Source of the DNA: Prevotella sp. oral taxon 475
Lineage (GTDB): Bacteria > Bacteroidota > Bacteroidia > Bacteroidales > Bacteroidaceae
Direction of reading: 5' to 3'
Length of the DNA stretch: 64,000 nt
Assembly: GCF_018127805.1 (NCBI RefSeq)
Contig: NZ_CP072334.1
Coordinates: forward strand, 2,272,001 to 2,336,000
The notes beneath the pieces are model-generated. The model did not search any database. It saw nothing but the letters and a program-made list of their open reading frames with translations, and had not been told where the DNA came from. A program made the position numbers and the translations under genes. Positions 55,460 through 63,962 of this stretch are shown here, one piece after another; within the stretch, counting starts at the first letter, position 1, and every line of letters starts with the position of its first letter.

Positions 55460-55807
55460 TTAATAACATCTTGAACATGAACGATAGCCTTCACTTCGTG
55501 CAGAACTTAAAGATGTGCGAGAGTAGTTTCCACGCCACAATGCAGGACAAGATGTTCGTGAATGGTAACAAGAACCTGTAGGAGTGATGTATACAACCCG
55601 ACCTACCTTAACAGAGCGGGTAGTTCTTTTCTTATGGACACTTGGCTTACGGGCTTTCGAACGCTTACAAGCTTTCCTCCCCTTATACTTCATTTGCGTC
55701 TGCAAACTAATGTTTTCTGTGCGGGTTGTAGATGTCGTTTCATACGTAAAACTACTTGTGCCTATTAGTGTTGCCACGAAGAGAAGAACAGAAAATAGAT
55801 GTCTCAT
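55460..55807 (-). CDS. Small secreted basic protein with Cys/His-rich end
   Basis: 115 residues with a signal peptide (to about residue 20), a basic middle (GRKACKRSKARKPSVHKKRT) and an end with VYITPTGSCYHSRTSCPAL and GYRSCSRCY. The order YHxxxxC...GYxxCxRC matches small metal-binding-like modules found at the ends of some nucleases and Ada-like proteins. Function unknown. It is framed by two IS982-type ends in the same orientation. Confidence 0.6.
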   Translation of the reverse strand: MRHLFSVLLFVATLIGTSSFTYETTSTTRTENISLQTQMKYKGRKACKRSKARKPSVHKKRTTRSVKVGRVVYITPTGSCYHSRTSCPALWRGNYSRTSLSSARSEGYRSCSRCY

Positions 55808-55832
55808 AATTTTGTTTATATTTGTTATTAAT

Positions 55833-55964
55833 AACGTGAGTTTGATGAATTATAAGTGTCTATAGATTTGGTGATTAGCGAAATTTGTTGTAATTTTAAG
55901 GTGTTAACATTCAAATAATTACAAACAAAAACCGCTATGATCACCGAAGACAAAATTACTGAAA
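55833..55964 (+). mobile_element. Truncated IS982 element (transposase 5' end)
   Basis: AACGTGAGTTTGATGAATT at 55833-55851 is followed by sequence nearly identical to the transposase-upstream end of the complete element, through the start codon and nine codons (MITEDKITE). The match stops abruptly near 55964. The remainder of the element is not found downstream in the window. The breakpoint probably marks the left end of the mobilizable element that follows. Confidence 0.88.
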
Positions 55965-56256
55965 ATCGCTGTAATATTTGCATAAAATCAGCAGTTTAAC
56001 GCAATTGGGCTTGATTATTAAGGATATACGGCGCAAGCCGCAGAAAATCCGTCAACTGCAACGAGGCAGTAATATGCGGATTATTGCGACAGAAAGGTTT
56101 TCAAATCGTTACCCGAAAGCAGGGTAACCGCCTCCACCCAAAAGGAGAAAAACTGCGATTTTTCGTGCATCCGTTGCTGTTGCTTCATTGCTCCATATTT
56201 TGCATAGCAGAGTTAGGCTCTTTCATGTTTAATTTTGCAACCAAAAAGAAAAGGCA
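55965..56256 (+). other. Probable left end of an integrated mobilizable element
   Basis: About 290 bases between the IS982 breakpoint and the integrase gene. No gene was seen. GC content rises and short inverted repeats occur (CGGCGCAAGCCG at about 56030-56041). An attachment core cannot be fixed without the right end. TAATTTTG at 56230-56237 is a candidate -7 box for the integrase. Confidence 0.5.
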
Positions 56257-57480
56257 ATGGCAAGAAGCACATTCAAGGTGCTGTTCTATGTGAACGGCAG
56301 CAAGGAGAAAAACGGTATCGTCCCCATCATGGGACGTGTTACAATCAACGGCACGGTGGCACAGTTCAGCTGCAAGCGCACCATTCCGAAGGAACTTTGG
56401 GACGTGAAGGGCAACAGGGCTAAAGGCAAGAGCAAGGAAGCCATCGCCACCAATCTCTCGCTCGACAACATCAAGGCGCAAATCATCAAGCACTACCAAC
56501 GGCTTTCCGACCGTGAGGCGTTCGTCACGGCAGAGATGGTGCGCAATGCCTATCAGGGGCTGGGCAGCGAGTACGACACCCTGCTCAAATCCTTTGACAG
56601 GGACTGCGCCTCCCTGCTCAAGCGTGTAGGCAAGGACAGGAGCATGGGAACATACAAGGTGATGCTCAGGGCAAGGAACAACACGGAAAAGTTTATCCGC
56701 TACAAGTACAACCGCAGCGATATGTCGATGCTCGAACTCACCCCCGACTTCATCAGGGACTTCGCCGTGTACCTCAGCACGGTGAAAGGAAACAGGAACG
56801 CCACTATCTGGCTGAACTGCATGTGGCTCAAGGGCGTGGTGATGCGTGCGCACTTCAACGGCAAGATACCCAGAAATCCGTTTGCTCAGTTCCATGTCAG
56901 TCCGAACACGAAGGAGCGTGAGTTCCTTACGGAGGACGAGCTGAAGACGCTGATGTCGCACGAGTTTGCCGACAGCCACTCCGCCTTCGTGCGTGACTTG
57001 TTCGTCTTCGCCTCCTTCACCGCCCTTTCGTTCGTGGACTTGAAGGAACTCACCACCGATGAGATAGTGGAGGTGAACGGCGAGAAGTGGATAGTTGCGA
57101 AAAGACACAAGACGCATATTCCGTTCCAAGTGAAACTGCTTGATGTCCCCCTGCAAATCATTGACAGATACAGACCGTTCCAGAAGGACAACTCTATATT
57201 CGGGGACATCAACTACTGGACGGTCTGCAAGAGGCTCAAGAAGGTCATGAGCGAGTGCGGCATCACAAAGGACATTTCCTTCCACTGCGCAAGGCACGGC
57301 TTTGCGACATTGGCACTCAGCAAGGGCATGCCCATCGAGAGCGTGAGCCGCGTACTCGGACACACGAACATCGTAACCACGCAACTCTATGCGAAAATAA
57401 CCACCGAGAAACTCGACACCGACCTCTCCATGCTCGGCAGCAAGCTCAACGCATCATTCGGCAATATCAAAATGGCATGA
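56257..57480 (+). CDS. Tyrosine recombinase/integrase, IntDOT-like
   Basis: 407 residues: an N-terminal arm-binding part (residues 1-90), a core-binding SAM-like domain (about 105-205) and the catalytic domain (220-400). His343, Arg346, His369 and Tyr378 (HCARHGF, HTNIVTTQLY) are in place. The first catalytic Arg is replaced by Ser258 (FTALSFVDLKEL), as is known for IntDOT of CTnDOT, an enzyme that tolerates non-identical crossover sequences. The gene is at the edge of the element, as expected, and overlaps the next gene by four bases. Confidence 0.92.
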   Translation: MARSTFKVLFYVNGSKEKNGIVPIMGRVTINGTVAQFSCKRTIPKELWDVKGNRAKGKSKEAIATNLSLDNIKAQIIKHYQRLSDREAFVTAEMVRNAYQGLGSEYDTLLKSFDRDCASLLKRVGKDRSMGTYKVMLRARNNTEKFIRYKYNRSDMSMLELTPDFIRDFAVYLSTVKGNRNATIWLNCMWLKGVVMRAHFNGKIPRNPFAQFHVSPNTKEREFLTEDELKTLMSHEFADSHSAFVRDLFVFASFTALSFVDLKELTTDEIVEVNGEKWIVAKRHKTHIPFQVKLLDVPLQIIDRYRPFQKDNSIFGDINYWTVCKRLKKVMSECGITKDISFHCARHGFATLALSKGMPIESVSRVLGHTNIVTTQLYAKITTEKLDTDLSMLGSKLNASFGNIKMA

Positions 57481-57866
57481 CAATGAAAGGAGAAGACATA
57501 AACGGCAATGCCCGTCGGATAATCACGATGGACGAACACGGGAACATCACCGTACCTAAAGGGGAAATATGGATGGGCGAGTATGAGATTGCCGACCTGT
57601 TTGGCGTGTTCGGGCATACTATCCGCACGCAGGTCAAGGAAATATACAAGTCTGGGCTGCTGCATCCCTGCACGGCAGAGAGGAACATCAAGATAGCGGA
57701 GGGGCACTGGCTTGATGCGTACAGCCTTGAAATGGTCATAGCCCTTGCGTTCCGCATCAAGTCGCAAAGGGCAAAAAGGCTTCGGAAGCATGTCGTCGCA
57801 ATGCTGACCGAACGGCACGAAAGGTTTGTCATGCTCCTTCCTGAACAGACAGGCAGTCCCTGCTGA
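57477..57866 (+). CDS. RhuM-like/HTH conserved protein of mobilizable elements
   Basis: 129 residues starting at ATG 57477 within the integrase stop (ATGA overlap); 57483 is an alternative. A segment WMGEYEIADLFGVFGHTIRT looks like a helix-turn-helix, followed by YSLEMVIALAFRIKSQRAKR, as seen in RhuM-type proteins. It could regulate excision or transfer. A strong terminator follows 25 bases later. Confidence 0.6.
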   Translation: MTMKGEDINGNARRIITMDEHGNITVPKGEIWMGEYEIADLFGVFGHTIRTQVKEIYKSGLLHPCTAERNIKIAEGHWLDAYSLEMVIALAFRIKSQRAKRLRKHVVAMLTERHERFVMLLPEQTGSPC

Positions 57867-57890
57867 AACACCTTGACAGAGGTTTATAGA

Positions 57891-57933
57891 GGTTTATCCC
57901 CATCGACACAAGGGGATAAACCTTTTTCTTTTT
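57891..57933 (+). terminator. Intrinsic terminator behind integrase and HTH genes
   Basis: GGTTTATCCCC (57891-57901) and GGGGATAAACC (57912-57922) form an 11-bp stem with a nine-base loop, followed by TTTTTCTTTTT. Confidence 0.92.
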
Positions 57934-58286
57934 GGGTGGTTGAAGGGCAGGGATAATAGTCAGGAACGAGTCGTATAGGACTGCCGGGAAAAGAAAAACA
58001 TACCGAACACAACTTCTTTTATTTTGATGAATTGATGAATATTGATATAATATGATTGAATATCAAGCGATTGCAGGTTCATCAACATATCATCAGACGC
58101 TTGCGAACGATGAAAGGAAAAGGGATTTTCCCTTTTTCAGCAACCCTCGACAAATCCTACCAAATTATCCTCCTATTCCCTCAAATCTTGCTCTGCACCT
58201 CCCAGCTTCCCCTGTTTTTATTCCGTTCCGTTTTTCTTTCACCGTTCCGCGCCATTCTTCACAAGTAGTTTTCGGAACGATGTCCG
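57934..58286 (+). other. Intergenic region before the primase/helicase-like gene
   Basis: No gene is supported. AT-rich stretch 58020-58075 contains repeated TTGATGAAT, GAATATTGAT and GATTGAATATC words and a TCATCA cluster after it. It could be a replication origin or a regulatory site of the element, but the sequence alone does not decide. Confidence 0.35.
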
Positions 58287-58294
58287 TAACTTTG
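58287..58294 (+). promoter_or_regulatory. Candidate -7 box for the primase/helicase-like gene
   Basis: TAACTTTG matches TAnnTTTG and lies 37 bases before the ATG at 58332. The -33 region is poor. Confidence 0.45.
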
Positions 58295-58331
58295 CACGAT
58301 GCTATATATCAATCATTTAAGCAAGAAAGAA

Positions 58332-59579
58332 ATGGATAAGAAAAACAATGACGGGCTGCTGGAAGATATGCCCGAAAAAAGAAAAAAGGACGGGGCTTTC
58401 GTCCGTGTGGGCACAACGCTCTACAAACTTGCAGACATGCCTCTCATCGGAGGTGGTTTTGTAAGGAAGCGCATCGTATGGAACAACGAGACGCTCCGTC
58501 AGGACTACGGCAGGGACTATCTGGCGACCGTCCCGAAGTATGACGGTTTCTGTACCGTCCCCGACCATGTGAACTATCAGCCCGTAGTAGGCAGTTTCCT
58601 CAACCTCTACGAGCCGACGGGACATCAGCCGAAGCAAGGCGTGTTCCCCCATATCAAGGCATTGGCAAGGCACATCTTCGGAGGACAGTACGAACTTGGC
58701 ATGGACTACCTGCAACTGCTCTACCTGCATCCCATAGAGAAACTGCCCATCCTGCTGCTCGTATCAGAGGAACGCAACACGGGCAAGAGCACGTTCCTCA
58801 ACTTCCTCAAAGCCCTCTTCGGGGGCAATGTAACCTTCAACACCAACGAGGACTTCCGAAGTCAGTTCAACTCGGACTGGGCAGGGAAACTGCTCATCCT
58901 CGTGGACGAGGTGCTTCTCGACCGCAGGGAGGACAGCGAGCGGCTCAAGAACCTCAGCACCACCCTTTCCTACAAGGTGGAGGCGAAGGGCAAGGACAGG
59001 GACGAGATTTCATTCTTCGCCAAGTTCGTACTATGCTCCAACAACGAACGTCTGCCCGTCATAATCGACACAGGAGAGACACGCTATTGGGTGAGGAAGG
59101 TGGGGAGGATAGAAAAGGATGACACGGACTTCCTGCAAAGGGTAAAGGAGGAAATACCCGCCTTCCTCTATTTTCTCCAGCACCGCACGCTCTCCACGAA
59201 AAAAGAGAGCCGCATGTGGTTCAGTCCCGAACTCATCCACACGCAAGCCCTGATCAGGATTATACGGAGCAACCGCAACAGGACGGAAGTGGAGATGGCG
59301 GAAACCTGCCTTGAAGTCATGGACTGCATGAAAGCGGACGCTTTCTCCTTCTGCATCAACGACATGCTCCTTCTGCTGAACTGCGCAGGCTGCAGGACGG
59401 ACAGGACGCAGGTAAGGCGTATCGTGCAGGATATATGGAAACTCACTCCTGCCGAAAACACGCTCACCTATACGACCTGCCAGCCGAGCTATGACAACAT
59501 GCGCCCATATACGGAGATTAGGCGCACGGGGCGTTTCTACACCATCGGCAGGAAGCAGTTGGAGGAAATGCAGGGATAG
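58332..59579 (+). CDS. Primase/helicase-like ATPase of a mobilizable element
   Basis: 415 residues from ATG 58332 (MDKKNNDGLLEDMPEKRKKD). Walker A is EERNTGKSTF, Walker B is LLILVDEV, and FVLCSNNERLPVIIDTGETR serves as sensor and arginine-finger region, as in the SF3/P4-type helicases (DUF5906-like) on plasmids and integrated elements. The C-terminal part (about 310-415) is a winged-helix-like region. It would help replicate the excised circle. The 11 bases to the next gene suggest co-transcription. Confidence 0.8.
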   Translation: MDKKNNDGLLEDMPEKRKKDGAFVRVGTTLYKLADMPLIGGGFVRKRIVWNNETLRQDYGRDYLATVPKYDGFCTVPDHVNYQPVVGSFLNLYEPTGHQPKQGVFPHIKALARHIFGGQYELGMDYLQLLYLHPIEKLPILLLVSEERNTGKSTFLNFLKALFGGNVTFNTNEDFRSQFNSDWAGKLLILVDEVLLDRREDSERLKNLSTTLSYKVEAKGKDRDEISFFAKFVLCSNNERLPVIIDTGETRYWVRKVGRIEKDDTDFLQRVKEEIPAFLYFLQHRTLSTKKESRMWFSPELIHTQALIRIIRSNRNRTEVEMAETCLEVMDCMKADAFSFCINDMLLLLNCAGCRTDRTQVRRIVQDIWKLTPAENTLTYTTCQPSYDNMRPYTEIRRTGRFYTIGRKQLEEMQG

Positions 59580-59590
59580 AGGAATCGGAA

Positions 59591-60007
59591 ATGATGAAAC
59601 TCCACTTTGACAAGCGGCTTGATGAGGGCATGATGAAAGCATATTATGTTGATTTCCAGATTATTGGAACGACATTCATCAATTCATCAGAATTTTCATC
59701 ACTCCGACTTCGGTGGGAAACGGCAGTGGCATTACAGGCTGAAACGGAACAGGCAAGACACGCTGATATAAGCAACAGAAAAAGGCAGTCACGGCAAGCC
59801 GTGCATTCTGTATTTCCAAGCATGCAGAGTATTCAGATATTCGGGTGCAGTCCAAGTATGCCTTCGGAGAAACAAGTCCAATCGGCAGCACCGATGGAGA
59901 AACCGTGGGGACTTCAGGTTATAAGGGAAAGAAGTGGCAGGGGCAAATGCCCACGTGGTAAGCACGGTACGGATATTTTCAAAAGAGAAAATACCGTAGC
60001 TTATTAG
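59591..60007 (+). CDS. Possible small protein before the relaxase, unrecognised
   Basis: 138 residues, no signal peptide, no domain recognised. It is basic in the middle and end. Position between helicase and relaxase fits an accessory mobilization protein of the MobA/MobC kind, but nothing in the sequence proves it. Composition is less regular than neighbours, so it might be non-coding. Confidence 0.3.
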   Translation: MMKLHFDKRLDEGMMKAYYVDFQIIGTTFINSSEFSSLRLRWETAVALQAETEQARHADISNRKRQSRQAVHSVFPSMQSIQIFGCSPSMPSEKQVQSAAPMEKPWGLQVIRERSGRGKCPRGKHGTDIFKRENTVAY

Positions 60008-60054
60008 GGGATTTTCTTAACGCTTCACTCCGTGTCCGCTAAAAATCCTCCAAT

Positions 60055-60130
60055 AAGCCAACAGGGTTGCACCCCTCTGGACACCCCTGCCGAGCCTGTC
60101 GGCATGAAGGAACGGGCAAGCCGAAACACA
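60055..60130 (+). other. Candidate oriT upstream of the MobV relaxase
   Basis: A GC-rich region with GGGTTGCACCCCTCTGGACA and the perfect stem TGCCGA-gcctg-TCGGCA (60088-60104), about 100 bases before the relaxase gene. Short stem-loops at this position are usual for origins of transfer recognised by MobV proteins. The nick site is not identified. Confidence 0.45.
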
Positions 60131-60203
60131 TTTCATTTTTCTTCTCACCGATAAAATCAGAAATATAAAAGACAAAAGACGACAACTATAAAACGATAAC
60201 ATC

Positions 60204-61565
60204 ATGGGATATTGTGTATTGCATTTGGAAAAGGCAAAGGGAGCTGACAGCGGAATGTCGGCACATATCGAGCGCACCATTGTGCCAAAGAACACAGACC
60301 CAACGAGGACGCATCTAAACCGTGAGTTAATAATGTTTCCCGACGGCGTGTGCAACCGCACGTTAGCCATACGCCACCGCCTTGACACGGCGGGACTGAA
60401 ACGTAAGATTGGAAAGAACCAAGTGCAGGCAATACGAATTGTATTGAGCGGCACACACGAGGACATGGCACGCGTGGAGGGTGAGGGCAAACTCGATGAG
60501 TGGTGTGCGGACAATGTAAAATGGTTGAGGGAAACCTATGGAGCAGATAATCTTGTTTCAGCAGTCTTGCACATGGACGAGGAAACACCGCATATCCATG
60601 CCACTATCGTGCCGATAGTACAGGGAGAACGTAGGAAGCAGAAAAAGGAAGAAAATGTGAAGCGCAAGTACAAGGTAAAAGCACCTGCCCCACGCCTGTG
60701 TGCAGATGAAGTGATGAGCCGTGCCAATCTTATACGCTATCAGGATAGCTATGGCGATCACATGGCAAAGTACGGGCTAAAAAGAGGCATCAGAGGCTCG
60801 GTTGCCAAGCACCTCTCCACGCATGAATATTATCGCAACCTTATCATACAGGGTGAGGACATACAGGCGAACATCGCTAACTTGTTGGCAAGGGAGGCAG
60901 AAGCACGGCGCATCATAGCAGAGGCAGAGAAAGCTAAGCAGGAACTCGCACGCATCAAGGCAGAGACAAAGACGGTGGAACTGAAGAACTCCGCTGCCAG
61001 GACTGCCACCGCAGCACTCAACGGAATTGGTTCTCTTTTGGGAAGCAACAAGATGAGCAGGCTCGAAAGCGAGAACAGGCAGTTGCACGGTGAGGTGGCG
61101 GAACTGAAAGAGAACATTGGACAGATGCGCATGGATATGCAGAATATGAAAGACAGCCACACCGCAGAGCGATTGCGAGCATCGGAGCAGCATCAGCGAG
61201 AAATCGGCAATCTCAGGCGCATCGTCGACAAGGCGAAGGAGTGGTTTCCCATGCTTGCCGAGTTTCTCAAGATAGAAAGGCTTTGCCGTTCGGTTGGATT
61301 GTCCGAGAAATACACGGACGAACTCTTGCAAGGCAAAGTTCTCGTTGTTACGGGAAAACTGCGGTCGGAGGAATACAGGCGTTCGTTCGCCGCTGAGAAG
61401 GTTCGTTTGCAGGTGGGTAGGACGGAGAAGGAAGGCAAGACCATACTCGACCTGCTTGTGGATAGAGTGCCGATTGCCGCATGGTTCAAGGGGCAGTGGG
61501 AGAAAATCAGACAGACGTCCATCCTTTCCTCAAAAGAAAACAGGAGCAAGGGAGTCAGGCTGTAA
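60204..61565 (+). CDS. MobV family relaxase
   Basis: 453 residues. The N-terminal 200 residues are the Pre/Mob domain with MGYCVLHLEKAKGADSGMSA, the conserved NRE-like HLNREL, and the histidine motif HMDEETPHIHA (His123, His130, His132) that binds the metal. Residues about 210-340 are a coiled coil (EAEARRIIAEAEKAKQELAR), and a C-terminal tail follows. It nicks oriT and pilots the strand into a recipient, needing a helper conjugation system, as no transfer genes are present here. Confidence 0.92.
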   Translation: MGYCVLHLEKAKGADSGMSAHIERTIVPKNTDPTRTHLNRELIMFPDGVCNRTLAIRHRLDTAGLKRKIGKNQVQAIRIVLSGTHEDMARVEGEGKLDEWCADNVKWLRETYGADNLVSAVLHMDEETPHIHATIVPIVQGERRKQKKEENVKRKYKVKAPAPRLCADEVMSRANLIRYQDSYGDHMAKYGLKRGIRGSVAKHLSTHEYYRNLIIQGEDIQANIANLLAREAEARRIIAEAEKAKQELARIKAETKTVELKNSAARTATAALNGIGSLLGSNKMSRLESENRQLHGEVAELKENIGQMRMDMQNMKDSHTAERLRASEQHQREIGNLRRIVDKAKEWFPMLAEFLKIERLCRSVGLSEKYTDELLQGKVLVVTGKLRSEEYRRSFAAEKVRLQVGRTEKEGKTILDLLVDRVPIAAWFKGQWEKIRQTSILSSKENRSKGVRL

Positions 61566-61598
61566 CCATGTCTCCGCATGCTCCTTGTTTTCTGCATC

Positions 61599-62390
61599 TC
61601 ATTCCATGACCTTTTCAGGCAAGGTTGCTTCCTTATAAGATATTTCCGCCATGATATGCTCTTCCATGTCATGCTCGTCAAGAAAGACAGGATAGATGAA
61701 TTTCTCTTCATCCGGAAGTAGGCCGAGCTTTCCTAATTTCCCAAGCCTTTCCAAAGCCTCTTTCTTATTTTTCACTGTTAGGGTGAAATCACGGACAAAC
61801 TCCTGTTTCTTGCTTTTCAGGCGCAAGTTCGTCGGAATGCCGTCTTTCATGACAATCTCATATACCCCCGAGAGAACGGCAGGCCCGACATGCCGATATA
61901 CAGTAGGGGTGTAACGGCACAGATAAAAAGAATGCGCTGCGTTCTGGACAAGGAAAAGTCCCGAAACTCCGCTTCCTATTGACCATACAGGGTCTGAGCC
62001 TTCGTGAATTTCCAGTAACAGATAAGGCGGGAGGACTTTAACGGTCAGTTGCTGTCTTTCCTTTGTGAGGTTGTCGGTCAGTGAGACCTGAAATTCTCCC
62101 ACTTGCAGGGCTTGGATTGAAAGAACACCTACATGCCCTGCCTGTTCGGGAGTTCTCGCATAGGCAATTCTAGCATAGTCCTTAAACGCATTGGAATTGC
62201 TTATCTGCAAGTCTCCACTGCCACTCGTGATGAACACACGGAGCGTAGAGCCTTGCATGATTTCCCTATAAGGTTTATCCAATTGAAAAGTCAACTTCTT
62301 ATCCTCATCAGAAGAGGTGCAACTTATTATAAATGCAAACAAAAGGCAGGCCAAAGAGAATCTAAAATATCTACCCATAATAACTGTCAA
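61599..62390 (-). CDS. Lipoprotein of unknown function behind the C10 protease
   Basis: 263 residues; a lipoprotein signal has lipobox AFIISC (Cys near residue 24, from the first Met; residue 5 Met is an alternative start). The mature part begins with a beta-rich domain (QGSTLRVFITSGSGDLQISN, GVLSIQALQVGEFQVSLTDN) that resembles immunoglobulin-like or inhibitor-like folds, then a domain with AHSFYLCRYTPTVYRHVGPA. It lies 29 bases behind the protease gene. C10 proteases in B. fragilis and streptococci are often followed by an inhibitor gene, so it may inhibit or chaperone the protease. This is inference from position only. Confidence 0.6.
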   Translation of the reverse strand: MTVIMGRYFRFSLACLLFAFIISCTSSDEDKKLTFQLDKPYREIMQGSTLRVFITSGSGDLQISNSNAFKDYARIAYARTPEQAGHVGVLSIQALQVGEFQVSLTDNLTKERQQLTVKVLPPYLLLEIHEGSDPVWSIGSGVSGLFLVQNAAHSFYLCRYTPTVYRHVGPAVLSGVYEIVMKDGIPTNLRLKSKKQEFVRDFTLTVKNKKEALERLGKLGKLGLLPDEEKFIYPVFLDEHDMEEHIMAEISYKEATLPEKVME

Positions 62391-62419
62391 TCATTAGAAA
62401 GTGTGAAATGAATTTGGAA

Positions 62420-63808
62420 TTATTTCCTTTTTACCATCGGAAATAAGCGAAGTCTTTGATTATAATGTCCTTCTACCGGTCTTGTATCGAAAGAGAGTGA
62501 AGTCTCATTTCTGTCAACCATATAGTATCCACTTGCATATCCTTTCCAACCAAAATTGGCATGAACATAGACATCGTGTGATTTTATCATTGCCTTTAGT
62601 TTTGTTGGGGTAGAACGCGTCCGTACCTGATAACCGTCTAAAATCCAGCAATGTCCCCCTTTCTTATTTCCAGAACTTCTTGTTTCGGAAGGCTCCTCAT
62701 CTCCTGTTATCAACACAGGACAACCGCGGTCTAAAGATGCAATTATTATGGCCGCATCCATATCATATCCTTTATTTCTTTTTCCCAAATTAAAAGTTAC
62801 TCCCATTGTTTCCAAATATTTATGACTATTAGTCATGGAGGCACCGCCTGTTCCATCCATATTCCATTCTGTTTTGATGCCGTATGCAACATGCTTGCAA
62901 AGCAGTGCGACTTGGTGTTGAATATCATCATCCGTTAAGGCATCTATGCCTGCGCGTTCTTTTATTAAATTCCAATCTAAAGTATGACCATATACAGAAG
63001 ACATCGCCTCATAATGTGCAACAATCTGGGCAATAGCCGTCCCCACACATCCAACAACCTTTGGAATATCATTATTAATATATCCAAGTTCATTATTGTA
63101 AGGCCTATTTTGTCCCCATTCTGTACGCAACATGGGCTTAACTTCTTTTACCAAAATCCCCATTGTTGGTTCAGGTATCCATTGCCCACGAGTAAGAGGT
63201 GTTTGGACTACCTTTATTTTTTCTTTCACATCATGATATGTAATGTCATTTGTATGAAAAGCAGTTTTAAGTTTACATAATGTTTTATCATGAAGAGAGT
63301 CTCTAATAGCATTATAATAACGCAATTTGCTCTTGATGGCATTTTCTGCTTCCCTTACCATCAAAGCAACACTTTTATTTTGTGTTGTATCCGCTAAATT
63401 ACCTTTTTCAGCGAATGCAATAACTGTTGCAAACCTCTCATCCCCAGCAACAAGAGCAAACCCTTCTTTTTCTGATAATTTTAACTGATATATAGGGATG
63501 GAAGAAACTGTGTCTTCTACGCTTTTGGAAGAAATTCCACCAATATAGTACTTCTTTTCGATGATAGGGGATTGAGATATACTTCTTGTCGCTTGTTTCC
63601 CCGAAAAGTCTTTGACAAGAGTTATCGCTTGGTCCTCTGTTATTTCTTTTGGATGTTCAAACGCTATACTAATATACTCTTCTTGAGAAAGGTTTAAGAA
63701 ACTGCTGTCTGTTGCTTCTTCAAAACTTTCTTGTGTAGTGCAGGAATACAAATTTATTAGCCCACAAGCAATAATTCCTAATACTGTAAATTTTCTCATT
63801 AATTCCAT
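62420..63808 (-). CDS. C10 family cysteine protease lipoprotein (streptopain-like)
   Basis: 462 residues with a lipoprotein signal (INLYSC, Cys23), a propeptide of about residues 40-200 of the Spi/SpeB type, and the peptidase domain. The catalytic Cys254 is in VVGCVGTAIAQ, His386 in GGHCWILDGY and Asn418-Phe-Gly-Trp in HANFGWKG. LRTEWGQNRPYN is the conserved start of the domain. Family members cleave host proteins (SpeB, interpain A, Bfp proteases). The gene is much richer in A/T than the relaxase region, which suggests a different origin. Met4 is an alternative start. Confidence 0.93.
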   Translation of the reverse strand: MELMRKFTVLGIIACGLINLYSCTTQESFEEATDSSFLNLSQEEYISIAFEHPKEITEDQAITLVKDFSGKQATRSISQSPIIEKKYYIGGISSKSVEDTVSSIPIYQLKLSEKEGFALVAGDERFATVIAFAEKGNLADTTQNKSVALMVREAENAIKSKLRYYNAIRDSLHDKTLCKLKTAFHTNDITYHDVKEKIKVVQTPLTRGQWIPEPTMGILVKEVKPMLRTEWGQNRPYNNELGYINNDIPKVVGCVGTAIAQIVAHYEAMSSVYGHTLDWNLIKERAGIDALTDDDIQHQVALLCKHVAYGIKTEWNMDGTGGASMTNSHKYLETMGVTFNLGKRNKGYDMDAAIIIASLDRGCPVLITGDEEPSETRSSGNKKGGHCWILDGYQVRTRSTPTKLKAMIKSHDVYVHANFGWKGYASGYYMVDRNETSLSFDTRPVEGHYNQRLRLFPMVKRK

Positions 63809-63836
63809 ATTAAATTAGATTAGATAAGTTATTTTG

Positions 63837-63867
63837 CAAAGATAGGCAATTTTTATATTTAATACAA
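63837..63867 (-). promoter_or_regulatory. Promoter of the C10 protease operon
   Basis: On the minus strand TTG (63865-63867) and TATCTTTG (63837-63844) are 20 bases apart, an exact consensus match, 28 bases before the ATG. Confidence 0.75.
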
Positions 63868-63932
63868 TCCCCATTGTTGGGTATTTTACAACATTTCAAA
63901 GCATTTTGTACAAGTTTTGCCCTACGAATGTT

Positions 63933-63962
63933 TTGAGTTTTCCAAACATCTTACTATCTTTG
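63933..63962 (+). promoter_or_regulatory. Plus-strand promoter directed out of the window
   Basis: TTG (63933-63935) and TATCTTTG (63955-63962) are 19 bases apart. No open frame follows within the window, so it should serve a gene beyond position 64000. Confidence 0.6.
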
